Source: Hyphomicrobiales bacterium
Lineage (GTDB): Bacteria > Pseudomonadota > Alphaproteobacteria > Rhizobiales > Rhizobiaceae
Direction: 5' to 3'
DNA length: 64,000 nucleotides
NCBI GenBank assembly: GCA_900473745.1
Contig: UCMW01000019.1
Span: forward strand, 160,650 to 224,649
The notes beneath the pieces are model-generated. The model saw only the letters and a list, made by a program, of their open reading frames with translations. It ran no database searches and was not told the origin of the DNA. Every line of letters begins with the position of its first letter. Positions within the stretch are counted from its first letter, which is position 1. The translations under genes and the position numbers were made by a program. Of this stretch, positions 8,539 to 16,015 are shown piece after piece.

Positions 8539-10536
8539 TCAGATCTTGCGGTTCGCCAACTTGCGCTTGACGTCCGGCGGAGTTGCTTCACCGGCCAGAA
8601 CCGCCACCGCTTCGACGAGCGGCATGGACACCTGCTCCTGCGAACCCAGGCGACGGATGTTGACGGTCTTTTCTTCCGCCTCGCGCTTGCCGCAAACGAT
8701 GATGACCGGAACCTTGGTCACCGAGTGCTCGCGAACCTTGTAGTTGATCTTCTCGTTACGGAAGTCGGTCTCCACCAGAAGGCCCGCGTCACGCAGTTGC
8801 TCGGCGACTTCGCGACCATAGTCGTCGGCATCCGAGGTGATCGTCGCGACGACCACCTGCAGCGGCGCGAACCACAGCGGCATATGGCCGGCGAAGTTCT
8901 CGATCAGGATGCCGAGGAAGCGTTCCATCGAGCCGCAGATGGCGCGGTGGATCATGACCGGCTGAACCTTTTCCGAGTTCTGGTCGATGTAGAAGGCACC
9001 GAAGCGCTCCGGCAGGTTGAAGTCGACCTGGGTCGTGCCACACTGCCATTCGCGGCCGATCGCGTCGCGCAGGGTGTATTCGAACTTCGGGCCGTAGAAA
9101 GCACCCTCGCCTGGCAGGATGCCGGTCTTGATGCGCCCGCCCGACTGCTCCTCGATCTGCTTCAGCACGTCCATCATGACGCTTTCGGCGCGATCCCAGA
9201 GGTCGTCGGAACCAACTCGCTTCTCCGGACGGGTCGAGAGCTTCACGACGATCTCGTCGAAGCCGAAGTCCTCATAGACCGATAGGATCAGGTCATTGAT
9301 GCGCAGGCATTCCGCCGCCATCTGCTCTTCCGTGCAGAAGACGTGGGCGTCGTCCTGGGTGAAGCCGCGCACGCGCATCAGGCCGTGCAGGGCGCCGGAG
9401 GCTTCGTAGCGGTGCACATTGCCGAATTCGGCGAGGCGGACTGGCAGTTCGCGATAGGACTTCAGGCCATGCTTGAAGATCTGCACGTGACCCGGGCAGT
9501 TCATCGGCTTCAGCGCGAAGACCTTCTGGTCGGCTTCCTCATCATCGGGATGGGTGAAGGCATGCGCCGATTTCACGGCGAACATGTTCTCCTGGTACCA
9601 GCCCCAGTGACCGGAGGTTTCCCAGAGCGACTTGTCGAGGATTTGCGGTGCGTTGACTTCCTCATAGGTGCCTTCGAGACGGCGACGCATGTAGGAGGTG
9701 AGCGTCTGGAACATGCGCCAGCCCTTGCCGTGCCAGAAAACGACGCCAGGGCCTTCTTCCTGGAAATGGAAAAGATCCATTTCGCGGCCGAGCTTGCGGT
9801 GGTCGCGCTTTTCGGCTTCGGCGAGAATGTGCAGGTAGCGGTCCAGCTCTTCCTGTTCGGCAAAGGCGGTGCCATAGATGCGGCTCAGCATCGTGTTGTT
9901 GCTGTCGCCTCGCCAGTAGGCACCGGCAACCTTCATCAACTTGAAGGCCATGCCGATCTGCCCTGTCGACGCCATGTGCGGCCCACGGCACAGGTCGAAC
10001 CAGTCGCCCTGATAATAGATCTTGAGGTCCTGGTCTTCCGGGATCGCGTCGACCAGCTCGACCTTGTAGGCCTCACCCTTCGCGGCAAAGACTTCCTTCG
10101 CCTTGTCGCGCGACCAGACTTCCTTGGTGAAGGGCTTGTTGCGCTGGATGATCTCCTTCATCCGCTTTTCGATCTTCGGCAGATCATCCGGCGTGAAGGG
10201 CTCGGCCTTGGCGAAGTCGTAATAGAAACCGTTCTCGATCACCGGGCCGATGGTCACCTGGGTGCCGGGCCAAAGCTCCTGCACGGCCTCGGCCATCACG
10301 TGCGCGGCGTCATGGCGAATGAGTTCCAGCGCACGTGGGTCAGTGCGGGTGACGATCTCGATCCGGCCGTCGATGACGGGGTCGGACAGGTCACGCACGG
10401 TGCCGTCGAGGGCAATGGCGACAGCCTTCTTGGCGAGCGACTTGGAAATCGATTCGGCGACCTGGCTGCCGGTCGTGCCGGGAGCGTATTCGCGGATGGA
10501 ACCATCGGGGAAAGTGAGAGATACGGAAGCGGACAT
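8539..10536 (-). CDS. thrS: Threonine--tRNA ligase
   Basis: Charges tRNA-Thr with threonine. The 665 residues show, in order, an N-terminal TGS domain (FPDGSIREYAPGTTG), the editing/SAD domain with HDAAH and later CRGPHMAST, the class II core with KPMNCPGHVQIF (zinc-binding Cys) and LHGLMRVRGFTQDDAHVFC, motif 3, and a C-terminal anticodon-binding domain ending in KRKLANRKI. Length is close to the usual 640-670. AGGAG sits 8 nt before the ATG at 10536. No T-box or other leader RNA is visible. Confidence 0.97.
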   Translation of the reverse strand: MSASVSLTFPDGSIREYAPGTTGSQVAESISKSLAKKAVAIALDGTVRDLSDPVIDGRIEIVTRTDPRALELIRHDAAHVMAEAVQELWPGTQVTIGPVIENGFYYDFAKAEPFTPDDLPKIEKRMKEIIQRNKPFTKEVWSRDKAKEVFAAKGEAYKVELVDAIPEDQDLKIYYQGDWFDLCRGPHMASTGQIGMAFKLMKVAGAYWRGDSNNTMLSRIYGTAFAEQEELDRYLHILAEAEKRDHRKLGREMDLFHFQEEGPGVVFWHGKGWRMFQTLTSYMRRRLEGTYEEVNAPQILDKSLWETSGHWGWYQENMFAVKSAHAFTHPDDEEADQKVFALKPMNCPGHVQIFKHGLKSYRELPVRLAEFGNVHRYEASGALHGLMRVRGFTQDDAHVFCTEEQMAAECLRINDLILSVYEDFGFDEIVVKLSTRPEKRVGSDDLWDRAESVMMDVLKQIEEQSGGRIKTGILPGEGAFYGPKFEYTLRDAIGREWQCGTTQVDFNLPERFGAFYIDQNSEKVQPVMIHRAICGSMERFLGILIENFAGHMPLWFAPLQVVVATITSDADDYGREVAEQLRDAGLLVETDFRNEKINYKVREHSVTKVPVIIVCGKREAEEKTVNIRRLGSQEQVSMPLVEAVAVLAGEATPPDVKRKLANRKI

Positions 10537-10590
10537 GCTATGTCTCCTGATCCAGTCCCGCCAACGAATGCGGGTGGTGAAAGGGGCGGG

Positions 10591-10803
10591 TCAGAACCCG
10601 CGATTTACCGGCGCTCCATAGGACGAAAGCGCTTTTGAGTAAAGGATTTTGCTCACGTCGCGAACCTCTTGCGACAGGCTGCGCAGGACCCGCTGGAGGG
10701 CATCCGGATCGGCATGGCGACCGCTCGCTGCCGTCACCTCGTCGATTGCCGTATCCGTGGACGGATGCGCGCATCGGCCTTGTTCAGCTATCTTCGACAA
10801 CAA
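10591..10803 (-). CDS. Possible small CDS between yidD-snoaL and thrS
   Basis: On the minus strand the frame from a TTG at 10803 (or 10800) to the TGA at 10591 encodes about 70 residues ending QEVRDVSKILYSKALSSYGA and a short tail. It overlaps the end of the preceding gene by about 20 bases. The stretch ADPDALQRVLRSLSQEVRDV reads like a plausible amphipathic helix and codon use resembles neighbouring genes, but there is no ATG and no good ribosome binding site. It may be a real short gene, or simply non-coding sequence. Confidence 0.3.
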   Translation of the reverse strand: MLSKIAEQGRCAHPSTDTAIDEVTAASGRHADPDALQRVLRSLSQEVRDVSKILYSKALSSYGAPVNRGF

Positions 10804-11527
10804 TGCGTATGATACTGCCGTGCTCGTCGAACTCCACAGTTTCCAGACCACGGCGCTCGACAATCTCGCCGCTTCGGGCATGTGTCGCCTTCAGGTTCCA
10901 GACCGAACGCGCCGCATAGGCGCCGGCCGGCTCCACGATATCGTCCCAGGCCACCTGATCTGGAAACATCTCAAAATACTCCCGGAACGCGCTCATAATA
11001 GCTACGCGGCCGGTTGTATTCCCGGTTCCGCCCGAAATGTAGACTGCGTGTTCCGCGAAAAAGCTCTCGATCCGGTCGAAATCCAGAGTATTGATGGCAG
11101 CGTGATAGTCGATGACCTTCTGACGCGGGTCAAAGGCCGGTGCAGGGCTTCCTGCGTTCAGCCCGCCTCGCTTGTCACCGATCCGCCAGAACCGCCAGGG
11201 CGCCCACCAAACGTACTCGTTGTCGAGACGCGGAGGCACCGGATCGAAACCCCATGTCCCGCCCGGCCCGCATCGCGCTACGCGAAACAAAGTGAGCCAT
11301 CCACCAGACCACAGGCCATGGCGCGCGATCGCTTCATATCCATATTCGGAGCACGTCGGCGTGTGCCGACACGAACTGCCGATCACACTGGAAAGGGTCA
11401 ATTGATAGAAGCGGATCAGCGCCATGCCCGCCAGCCGGTCCGGTGTCTTAGGAAACGTACCGGAAAAGTTTCGACCGCGTCTACCGCCTGGCGACTTCCC
11501 GTCGCCGCATCCCGGAGCCTCGCACAT
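10784..11527 (-). CDS. yidD: Membrane protein insertion efficiency factor YidD fused to a SnoaL/NTF2-like domain
   Basis: 247 residues with two unrelated parts. Residues about 31-99 are YidD: LIRFYQLTLSSVIGSSCRHT, PTCSEYGYEAIARHG and the FRVARCGPGG block, with the conserved Cys at 53, 59 and 86. YidD assists YidC/Sec-dependent insertion of inner-membrane proteins. After WWAPWRFWRIG, where the rhizobial YidD proteins I know end, the frame continues without a break into a domain of about 115 residues (about 131-247), VIDYHAAINTLDFDRIESFF to IIRIVVEDS, that reads as a SnoaL/NTF2-like fold. The ATG at 11527 lies 4 nt after the NifU-like gene. The role of the C-terminal domain is unknown. Confidence 0.85.
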   Translation of the reverse strand: MCEAPGCGDGKSPGGRRGRNFSGTFPKTPDRLAGMALIRFYQLTLSSVIGSSCRHTPTCSEYGYEAIARHGLWSGGWLTLFRVARCGPGGTWGFDPVPPRLDNEYVWWAPWRFWRIGDKRGGLNAGSPAPAFDPRQKVIDYHAAINTLDFDRIESFFAEHAVYISGGTGNTTGRVAIMSAFREYFEMFPDQVAWDDIVEPAGAYAARSVWNLKATHARSGEIVERRGLETVEFDEHGSIIRIVVEDS

Positions 11528-11531
11528 GTAG

Positions 11532-11978
11532 TCAGCTGGCGCGGGCCGTTTCGGCCTGCCGTTCGATCTGATCGAGACAGTCCACCACGGCGTCAAATGT
11601 CAGCATGGTCGAGGCGTGCCGGGCTTTGTAGTCGCGCACGGGCTTGAGAAAGCGCATGTCCTCGAAGCGGCCGGTCGGTCCCTCGCCGTCTTCTTTCAGC
11701 ATGGCGAGCATATCGAGCCTTGCCTTGCGGAGCTCCTCCGCCGTTGCGCCGACCACATGGCGCGCCATGATGCCAGAGGATGCCTGGCCGAGTGCGCAGG
11801 CTTTCACCTCGTGGGCGAAATCGGTTACGGTCCCGTTCTCGACATTCAGATAGACCTTCACGCGCGAGCCACAGAGCTTCGAGTGCTTCTCGGAGACGGC
11901 CTGCGCGTTGCCGAGCGTGCCGATGCGGCCGATATTGCCGGCAAATTCGAGGATCTTGGTGTTGTAGATGTCGTCCAT
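11532..11978 (-). CDS. Iron-sulfur cluster assembly scaffold-like protein (NifU-N/IscU family)
   Basis: 148 residues of the NifU N-terminal/IscU fold. Two of the three cluster-ligand cysteines are present (C36 in KLCGS and C61 in ACALGQASS), but the aspartate after the first Cys is Ser and the third Cys position reads RHASTML, with Ala122. It is therefore a divergent scaffold, perhaps using Cys133 or not holding a cluster at all. I recall RHAST as a feature of this alphaproteobacterial branch. ATG 11978 has a GGA-type ribosome binding site; a TTG 6 bases upstream is less likely. It is followed immediately by yidD. Confidence 0.85.
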   Translation of the reverse strand: MDDIYNTKILEFAGNIGRIGTLGNAQAVSEKHSKLCGSRVKVYLNVENGTVTDFAHEVKACALGQASSGIMARHVVGATAEELRKARLDMLAMLKEDGEGPTGRFEDMRFLKPVRDYKARHASTMLTFDAVVDCLDQIERQAETARAS

Positions 11979-12168
11979 GGTCAATCCGCTCCAGCGTCTT
12001 TCCCGTATATAGGAATGGTCTGCGGTAATGCCGCAGTCATCGTGCCGCAGCTGCAGCCTTTATATCGAATTCAATGCCCTTTATATCGAAGTGACGGGCG
12101 CAGGACAAACGCAAGCACCCCCGGGGCTTTGATCTTCTGACCGTCAACCGCGACAACGGACTTGCATT
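11979..12168. promoter_or_regulatory. Divergent intergenic region (NifU-like / folE) with 13-bp direct repeat
   Basis: The 190-bp gap carries a 13-bp direct repeat, CCTTTATATCGAA, at 12057-12069 and 12078-12090, exactly 21 bp apart (two helical turns). An inverted repeat TGCGG-N5-CCGCA lies at 12020-12034. On the minus strand a CTATAT hexamer (around 12005-12010) fits a rhizobial -10 box for the NifU-like gene. The repeats could be an operator or part of the folE promoter; inference only. Confidence 0.45.
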
Positions 12169-12852
12169 ATGAGCCGCATTACGCCTTTACAATCCGGCAA
12201 AGCCAAACCAGCGGCCCGTCTCGAGCGGGACCGGGAGACCAAGGCCATGGACGCCATCGTCACGAAACTGACCGCGGAAGCGCCGCGCCCGACGCGCGAA
12301 GAGGCCGAGGAGGCCGTTCGCACATTGCTGCTGTGGGCCGGCGACGACCCGGAGCGGGAGGGCCTTCTCGATACGCCGGCGCGCGTCGCCAAGGCTTATT
12401 CTGAACTGTTTGCCGGCTATGAAACCGACATCGACGAGGTGCTCGGTCGCACCTTCGAGGAAGTCGGCGGCTATGACGACATGGTCCTGGTGCGCGACAT
12501 TTCCTTCTTCTCGCATTGCGAACACCACATGCTGCCCGTCATCGGCAAGGCACATGTCGCCTACCTGCCGAAGGGCCGCGTATTGGGGTTGTCCAAGATT
12601 GCCCGCGTCGTCGATGTGTTTGCGCGGCGCCTGCAGACGCAGGAAAACATGACGGCGCAGATTGCCCAGGCGATCGACGAGGGCCTCCAGCCCCGTGGTG
12701 TCGCCGTGTTCATCGAGGCCGAGCACATGTGCATGGCCATGCGCGGCATCCAGAAGACGGGCTCCACCACCCTCACCACAACCTTCACCGGCGCCTTCAA
12801 GGACAATGCGGCCGAACAGGCGCGTTTCATGTCCATGGTCCGGAACCGCTGA
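12169..12852 (+). CDS. folE: GTP cyclohydrolase I
   Basis: Converts GTP to 7,8-dihydroneopterin triphosphate, the first step of folate (and related pterin) synthesis. The zinc and active-site motif FFSHCEHHMLPVIGKAHVAY, the block GLSKIARVVDVFARRLQ and the C-terminal MCMAMRGIQ with Cys are all present, as expected for a FolE type I enzyme. The annotated ATG gives 227 residues; an internal ATG at 12247 (MDAIVTKL) would give a more typical 201-residue protein. hisI follows 11 bases downstream, so the two are probably co-transcribed. Confidence 0.95.
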   Translation: MSRITPLQSGKAKPAARLERDRETKAMDAIVTKLTAEAPRPTREEAEEAVRTLLLWAGDDPEREGLLDTPARVAKAYSELFAGYETDIDEVLGRTFEEVGGYDDMVLVRDISFFSHCEHHMLPVIGKAHVAYLPKGRVLGLSKIARVVDVFARRLQTQENMTAQIAQAIDEGLQPRGVAVFIEAEHMCMAMRGIQKTGSTTLTTTFTGAFKDNAAEQARFMSMVRNR

Positions 12853-12863
12853 GTTCACGCCCC

Positions 12864-13316
12864 ATGTCATCAATCACCTTCGATGCACCCTCCTCCGACA
12901 AGTCGCTGCTCGAGGAGGGCCTCGCCTTCACGCCGAAATTCGACGAGCACGGACTGGTGACAGCCGTGGTGACGGATGCACGCGACGGCGAACTCCTGAT
13001 GGTCGCGCACATGAATGCGGAGGCTATCGCGCTCACGCTCCAAACCGGAATCGGTCACTACTACAGCCGGTCTCGCGCCAAGATCTGGAAGAAGGGCGAA
13101 AGCTCCGGAAACCTGCAAACGGTCAAGGAAATCCGTGTGGATTGCGACCAGGATGCGATCTGGCTGAAGGTCGAGGTCGCGGGGCATGATGCCACCTGCC
13201 ACACCGGGCGTCGCTCCTGTTTTTACCGGTCCGCAACTCTCGACGGCGGGCAACCCGTGCTCACCATCTCCGACGATCATCGTCATTTCGACCCCTCGGA
13301 AATCTATGGCGGCTGA
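12864..13316 (+). CDS. hisI: Phosphoribosyl-AMP cyclohydrolase
   Basis: Opens the adenine ring of phosphoribosyl-AMP in histidine biosynthesis (third step). 150 residues with the diagnostic metal-binding motifs: RVDCDQDAIWLKVE (about residues 92-105) and CHTGRRSCFYR (about 112-122). It is a stand-alone HisI; the HisE domain is absent, as is usual in rhizobia. Start ATG 12864, 11 nt after the folE stop. Confidence 0.96.
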   Translation: MSSITFDAPSSDKSLLEEGLAFTPKFDEHGLVTAVVTDARDGELLMVAHMNAEAIALTLQTGIGHYYSRSRAKIWKKGESSGNLQTVKEIRVDCDQDAIWLKVEVAGHDATCHTGRRSCFYRSATLDGGQPVLTISDDHRHFDPSEIYGG

Positions 13317-13373
13317 TCAAACGGTTTACGCATAACGAATTCGTAAGCAGGCGATGTCCTAATGTGATCCGGA

Positions 13374-14354
13374 GTGTTCAGCGAGTGGGGTTTGGAGATG
13401 CTGAACTGGAGCATGATGTCACATTCGGCAACGAGCGTTGCCCACACGGCGAAGGATGGCGTGCCCATGCGGGGCGGTCCCAATCAGCCTGAGAAGAAGA
13501 CGCGCGCCAAGGTCGCGCTGGCGCTAGGTGGCGGTGCCGCGCGGGGCTGGGCTCACATCGGGGTCTTGAGAGCCCTTGACGAGGAAGGCATAGAGGTTGG
13601 CATGATCGCCGGCACCTCGATCGGCGCTCTGGTCGGCGGATGCTATCTCGCCGGAAAGCTCGATGAACTGGAAGCCTTCGCCCGATCGCTTACGATGCGG
13701 CGCATCGCATCTCTGCTCGACCTGACGATCGGCGGTGGCGGGTTGCTGGGGGGCATGCGGCTGACCAAGCGCATGCAGGAGCATCTCGAAGGACTGACCG
13801 TCGAGCAACTTCCAAAGCCTTTCGTGGCCGTTGCCTCAGAGCTCAACAGCGGACACGAAGTCTGGATCGACGGTGGCAGCCTGATTACGGCGCTGCGGGC
13901 ATCCTATGCGCTGCCAGGCATCTTCGAGCCGGTACGCTGCAACAACCGAACCCTGATCGACGGCGCGCTGGTCAATCCGGTGCCGGTTTCCGTCTGCCGT
14001 GCCTATGAGCAGCCGCTGGTGATGGCGGTCAATCTTCACTACGACGTCTTCGGTCGCTCCGCCGTGGTCAAGCACAAGGCCAGCAACCCGGATCCGGACT
14101 ATGTCGAAACCGGCCGCGCACCGAACAAGGTCGGACTGACTGGCGTCATGGTCCAGGCCTTCAACATCATTCAGGACCGCATCTCACGGGCAAGGCTTGC
14201 CGGCGATCCGCCTGATCTCGCGCTTCACCCGCGGCTGAACGACATCGGATTGTCCGAGTTTCATCGCGCGGGAGAAGCGATCGAGCGAGGATACGAAGAA
14301 ACCAAAGCCCGCGTCACCGAAATCCGGCGCATGCAGGAAGCGGTTCTACGATGA
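13374..14354 (+). CDS. Patatin-like phospholipase family protein
   Basis: Putative serine lipid acyl hydrolase of the RssA-type bacterial patatin family. It has the oxyanion motif LALGGGAARGWAHIG, the nucleophile elbow GTSIGA, and the catalytic Asp in LIDGALVNP, so the Ser-Asp dyad is intact. The substrate is not known. The start is uncertain: GTG 13374, ATG 13398 and ATG 13413/13416 are in frame, the last having GGAG at a short spacing. There is no signal peptide, so it is probably cytoplasmic or membrane-associated. Confidence 0.9.
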   Translation: MFSEWGLEMLNWSMMSHSATSVAHTAKDGVPMRGGPNQPEKKTRAKVALALGGGAARGWAHIGVLRALDEEGIEVGMIAGTSIGALVGGCYLAGKLDELEAFARSLTMRRIASLLDLTIGGGGLLGGMRLTKRMQEHLEGLTVEQLPKPFVAVASELNSGHEVWIDGGSLITALRASYALPGIFEPVRCNNRTLIDGALVNPVPVSVCRAYEQPLVMAVNLHYDVFGRSAVVKHKASNPDPDYVETGRAPNKVGLTGVMVQAFNIIQDRISRARLAGDPPDLALHPRLNDIGLSEFHRAGEAIERGYEETKARVTEIRRMQEAVLR

Positions 14355-14397
14355 CCGCACTCCAGCGCGGTCATCGCCTTGCTTGATCTGCAGGTCT

Positions 14398-14832
14398 TCA
14401 GCCTGCGATGTAAGCCTTGATGTGCTCGGCTTCCTGTTCGATCTCACGGATGCGCGATTTCACCACGTCACCGATTGAAATGATGCCGCTCAGCTTGCCA
14501 TTGTCCTCGACGGGAACATGGCGAAAGCGGCGGGACGACATCATTTCCATGAGTTCGTTGACCCCGGTTTCCTCGCGGCAACGATAGACATTGGCTGTCA
14601 TGAAAGCCGATACCGGCTGATCAAAGGCGTTCTTGCCTTCGGAGCCGATCGCACGCACCACGTCGCGCTCGGTGAAAATGCCGACGATCCGGTTTTCCAT
14701 GCCGACCACAACAACGGCACCGATCTTGTTTTCCTCCAGCACGTGGGCGGCCTCGCCCAACGTCACCGTCGGATTGATCGTGATGACGTTGCGTCCCTTT
14801 TGCTCGAGTATGCTTCTCGCAGATGCACTCAT
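14398..14832 (-). CDS. CBS domain-containing protein
   Basis: 144 residues made of two CBS domains: the first includes IGAVVVVGMENRIVGIFTERD, and the second FRHVPVEDNGKLSGIISIGD. Such stand-alone CBS pairs (Bateman modules) bind adenosine nucleotides and act as energy or redox sensors. The start at 14832 is firm because AGGAGG lies 5 nt upstream of ATG; the frame is open further upstream. It converges with the patatin gene and lies downstream of the rhomboid gene on the same strand. Confidence 0.9.
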   Translation of the reverse strand: MSASARSILEQKGRNVITINPTVTLGEAAHVLEENKIGAVVVVGMENRIVGIFTERDVVRAIGSEGKNAFDQPVSAFMTANVYRCREETGVNELMEMMSSRRFRHVPVEDNGKLSGIISIGDVVKSRIREIEQEAEHIKAYIAG

Positions 14833-14932
14833 GCGTTCCTCCTCGCATAGAACACTGGGTCGGCGGTCCAATCTTCGTGGACTGCCGATCAAAAGGGTGC
14901 CCTTTATTCAAGGAGAATGCAATAAGCGGATC

Positions 14933-15703
14933 TCACCCGGCCTTGCGGCCATGGGGATCGAAGAGCGCAAAGCAGAAGAAGCCGAGCAGGAAGCCGCCGA
15001 TATGGGCATCCCAGGCGATTGCGGCCGAATCGGCACCCATCATCGGCAGACCGAAGGCGATTGCGACATTGCCGAGGAACCAGACGATGATGAAGACCCG
15101 CACCGTCCGGTCCGCGAGCGCCTGGCCGACACTCAAGAGCGGCGGTTCGCGGCCCAACAGCCGGGTATGGACACGCTGGCGATCCCCGAAGGCAAATCGG
15201 CAGGCCGCGCCCATAAGGGCCGAAATCACACCTGAAGCGCCGACCATCAAGGAAGGCTCGCCCCAATTGACGATCGCATGAAGTCCCGCGGCCGCTACGG
15301 ATGAGACGATCCAGAACAGCACAAAGCGTGTCTCGCCAATTCTGCGGCAGACGGGCGTGCCGAAAGCCGCAAGCCACAGGCTATTAAAGGCCAGATGCTC
15401 GAAACTGCCGTGCAGCAGAGAATAGGACACAGGCGTCCAAAGCCAGGCCAGGGATTGTTCGGTGAGCGGATAGAGGTAGCGAATTGGCGAGAAGCCGAAT
15501 TCGACGGCGATCCATCGGTTGAGACTTTCGGACAGAACAAAGTCCTGCACGACATAGATTCCGATCACGAGACCAAGGGCGACCAGCACGCCGGTCGGGA
15601 TGTTGAAAATCGGCGGATTGTCGGAAGCCGTCGGCCTTGTTTCAAAAGCAGGCGGTTCGTCGTGCGGGCGCTCGTTGTCCCGCGATCCCGAATCGTCCTG
15701 CAT
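14933..15703 (-). CDS. Rhomboid family intramembrane serine protease
   Basis: 256-residue polytopic protein with about six transmembrane segments. The catalytic Ser lies in VGASGVISALMG and the catalytic His in HIGGFLLGF; the conserved HGSFEHLAFN motif (His, His, Asn of the oxyanion region) is in TM2. A polar N-terminal tail of about 40 residues precedes TM1. It should cleave single-pass membrane proteins within the bilayer; its target is unknown. Start ATG 15703 has AGGAG 7 nt upstream. A strong minus-strand terminator lies only 48 bp upstream of the start, implying leader control or read-through. Confidence 0.92.
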   Translation of the reverse strand: MQDDSGSRDNERPHDEPPAFETRPTASDNPPIFNIPTGVLVALGLVIGIYVVQDFVLSESLNRWIAVEFGFSPIRYLYPLTEQSLAWLWTPVSYSLLHGSFEHLAFNSLWLAAFGTPVCRRIGETRFVLFWIVSSVAAAGLHAIVNWGEPSLMVGASGVISALMGAACRFAFGDRQRVHTRLLGREPPLLSVGQALADRTVRVFIIVWFLGNVAIAFGLPMMGADSAAIAWDAHIGGFLLGFFCFALFDPHGRKAG

Positions 15704-15751
15704 GTGGCGCTCCTGTTTCTCTGTTTGCATGAGGTAATGCAGGCGGCCGAT

Positions 15752-15783
15752 AAAAAAAAGGCCGCTCGGAAAACCGAGTGGCC
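15752..15783 (-). terminator. Strong intrinsic terminator upstream of the rhomboid gene
   Basis: Read on the minus strand: GGCCACTCGG, loop TTTT, CCGAGCGGCC, then eight Ts. The 10-bp stem has one mismatch. It lies in front of, not behind, a gene, so it ends either a separate small RNA or the leader of the rhomboid mRNA. Confidence 0.85.
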
Positions 15784-15870
15784 TTGCAGGCGCGAGGCAG
15801 ATCGTTGCGCCGACTGGAGGTGGTGCCGAAGGCTTGCCTTCGCGTGTGCTGCAATCGTGATGCCAGCTTT
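15752..15870 (-). ncRNA. Candidate small RNA or attenuated leader
   Basis: Upstream of the terminator, the minus strand can fold into a perfect hairpin CGAAGGC-AA-GCCTTCG (15827-15842), then a single-stranded CACCACCTCC segment (15816-15825) complementary to purine-rich ribosome binding sites, then GGCGC-N13-GCGCC (15789-15811), then the terminator. This three-hairpin layout with an exposed CCTCC-type stretch resembles trans-acting rhizobial sRNAs. The 5' end is not defined; no clear promoter was found. Alternatively it is the regulated 5' leader of the rhomboid mRNA. Confidence 0.55.
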
Positions 15871-16015
15871 CTTCCAATGAAACAAATGAAAGGACTTCTT
15901 AACCTTAACCGGGGCGCGAACTGCGTTCCGTCGTGAAAAGGCGAGGCAGAGAGCAAACACAATATTAACGGCTCACCCACTACTGTCGAGGAACAAAGGA
16001 ACGAACAGATTTCCC
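15784..16015. other. Intergenic region between rhomboid leader and PilZ gene
   Basis: Contains the 5' part of the candidate small RNA and, further right, an A/T-richer stretch (15880-15970) that presumably carries the divergent promoters. No consensus promoter could be assigned on either strand. Confidence 0.4.

Noticed and set aside
10537..10620. Leader hairpin GGGTTCTGACCC upstream of thrS as a T-box or attenuator
   Set aside because: Only 4-5 bp, no U-run, no specifier loop; T-boxes are not expected in alphaproteobacteria.
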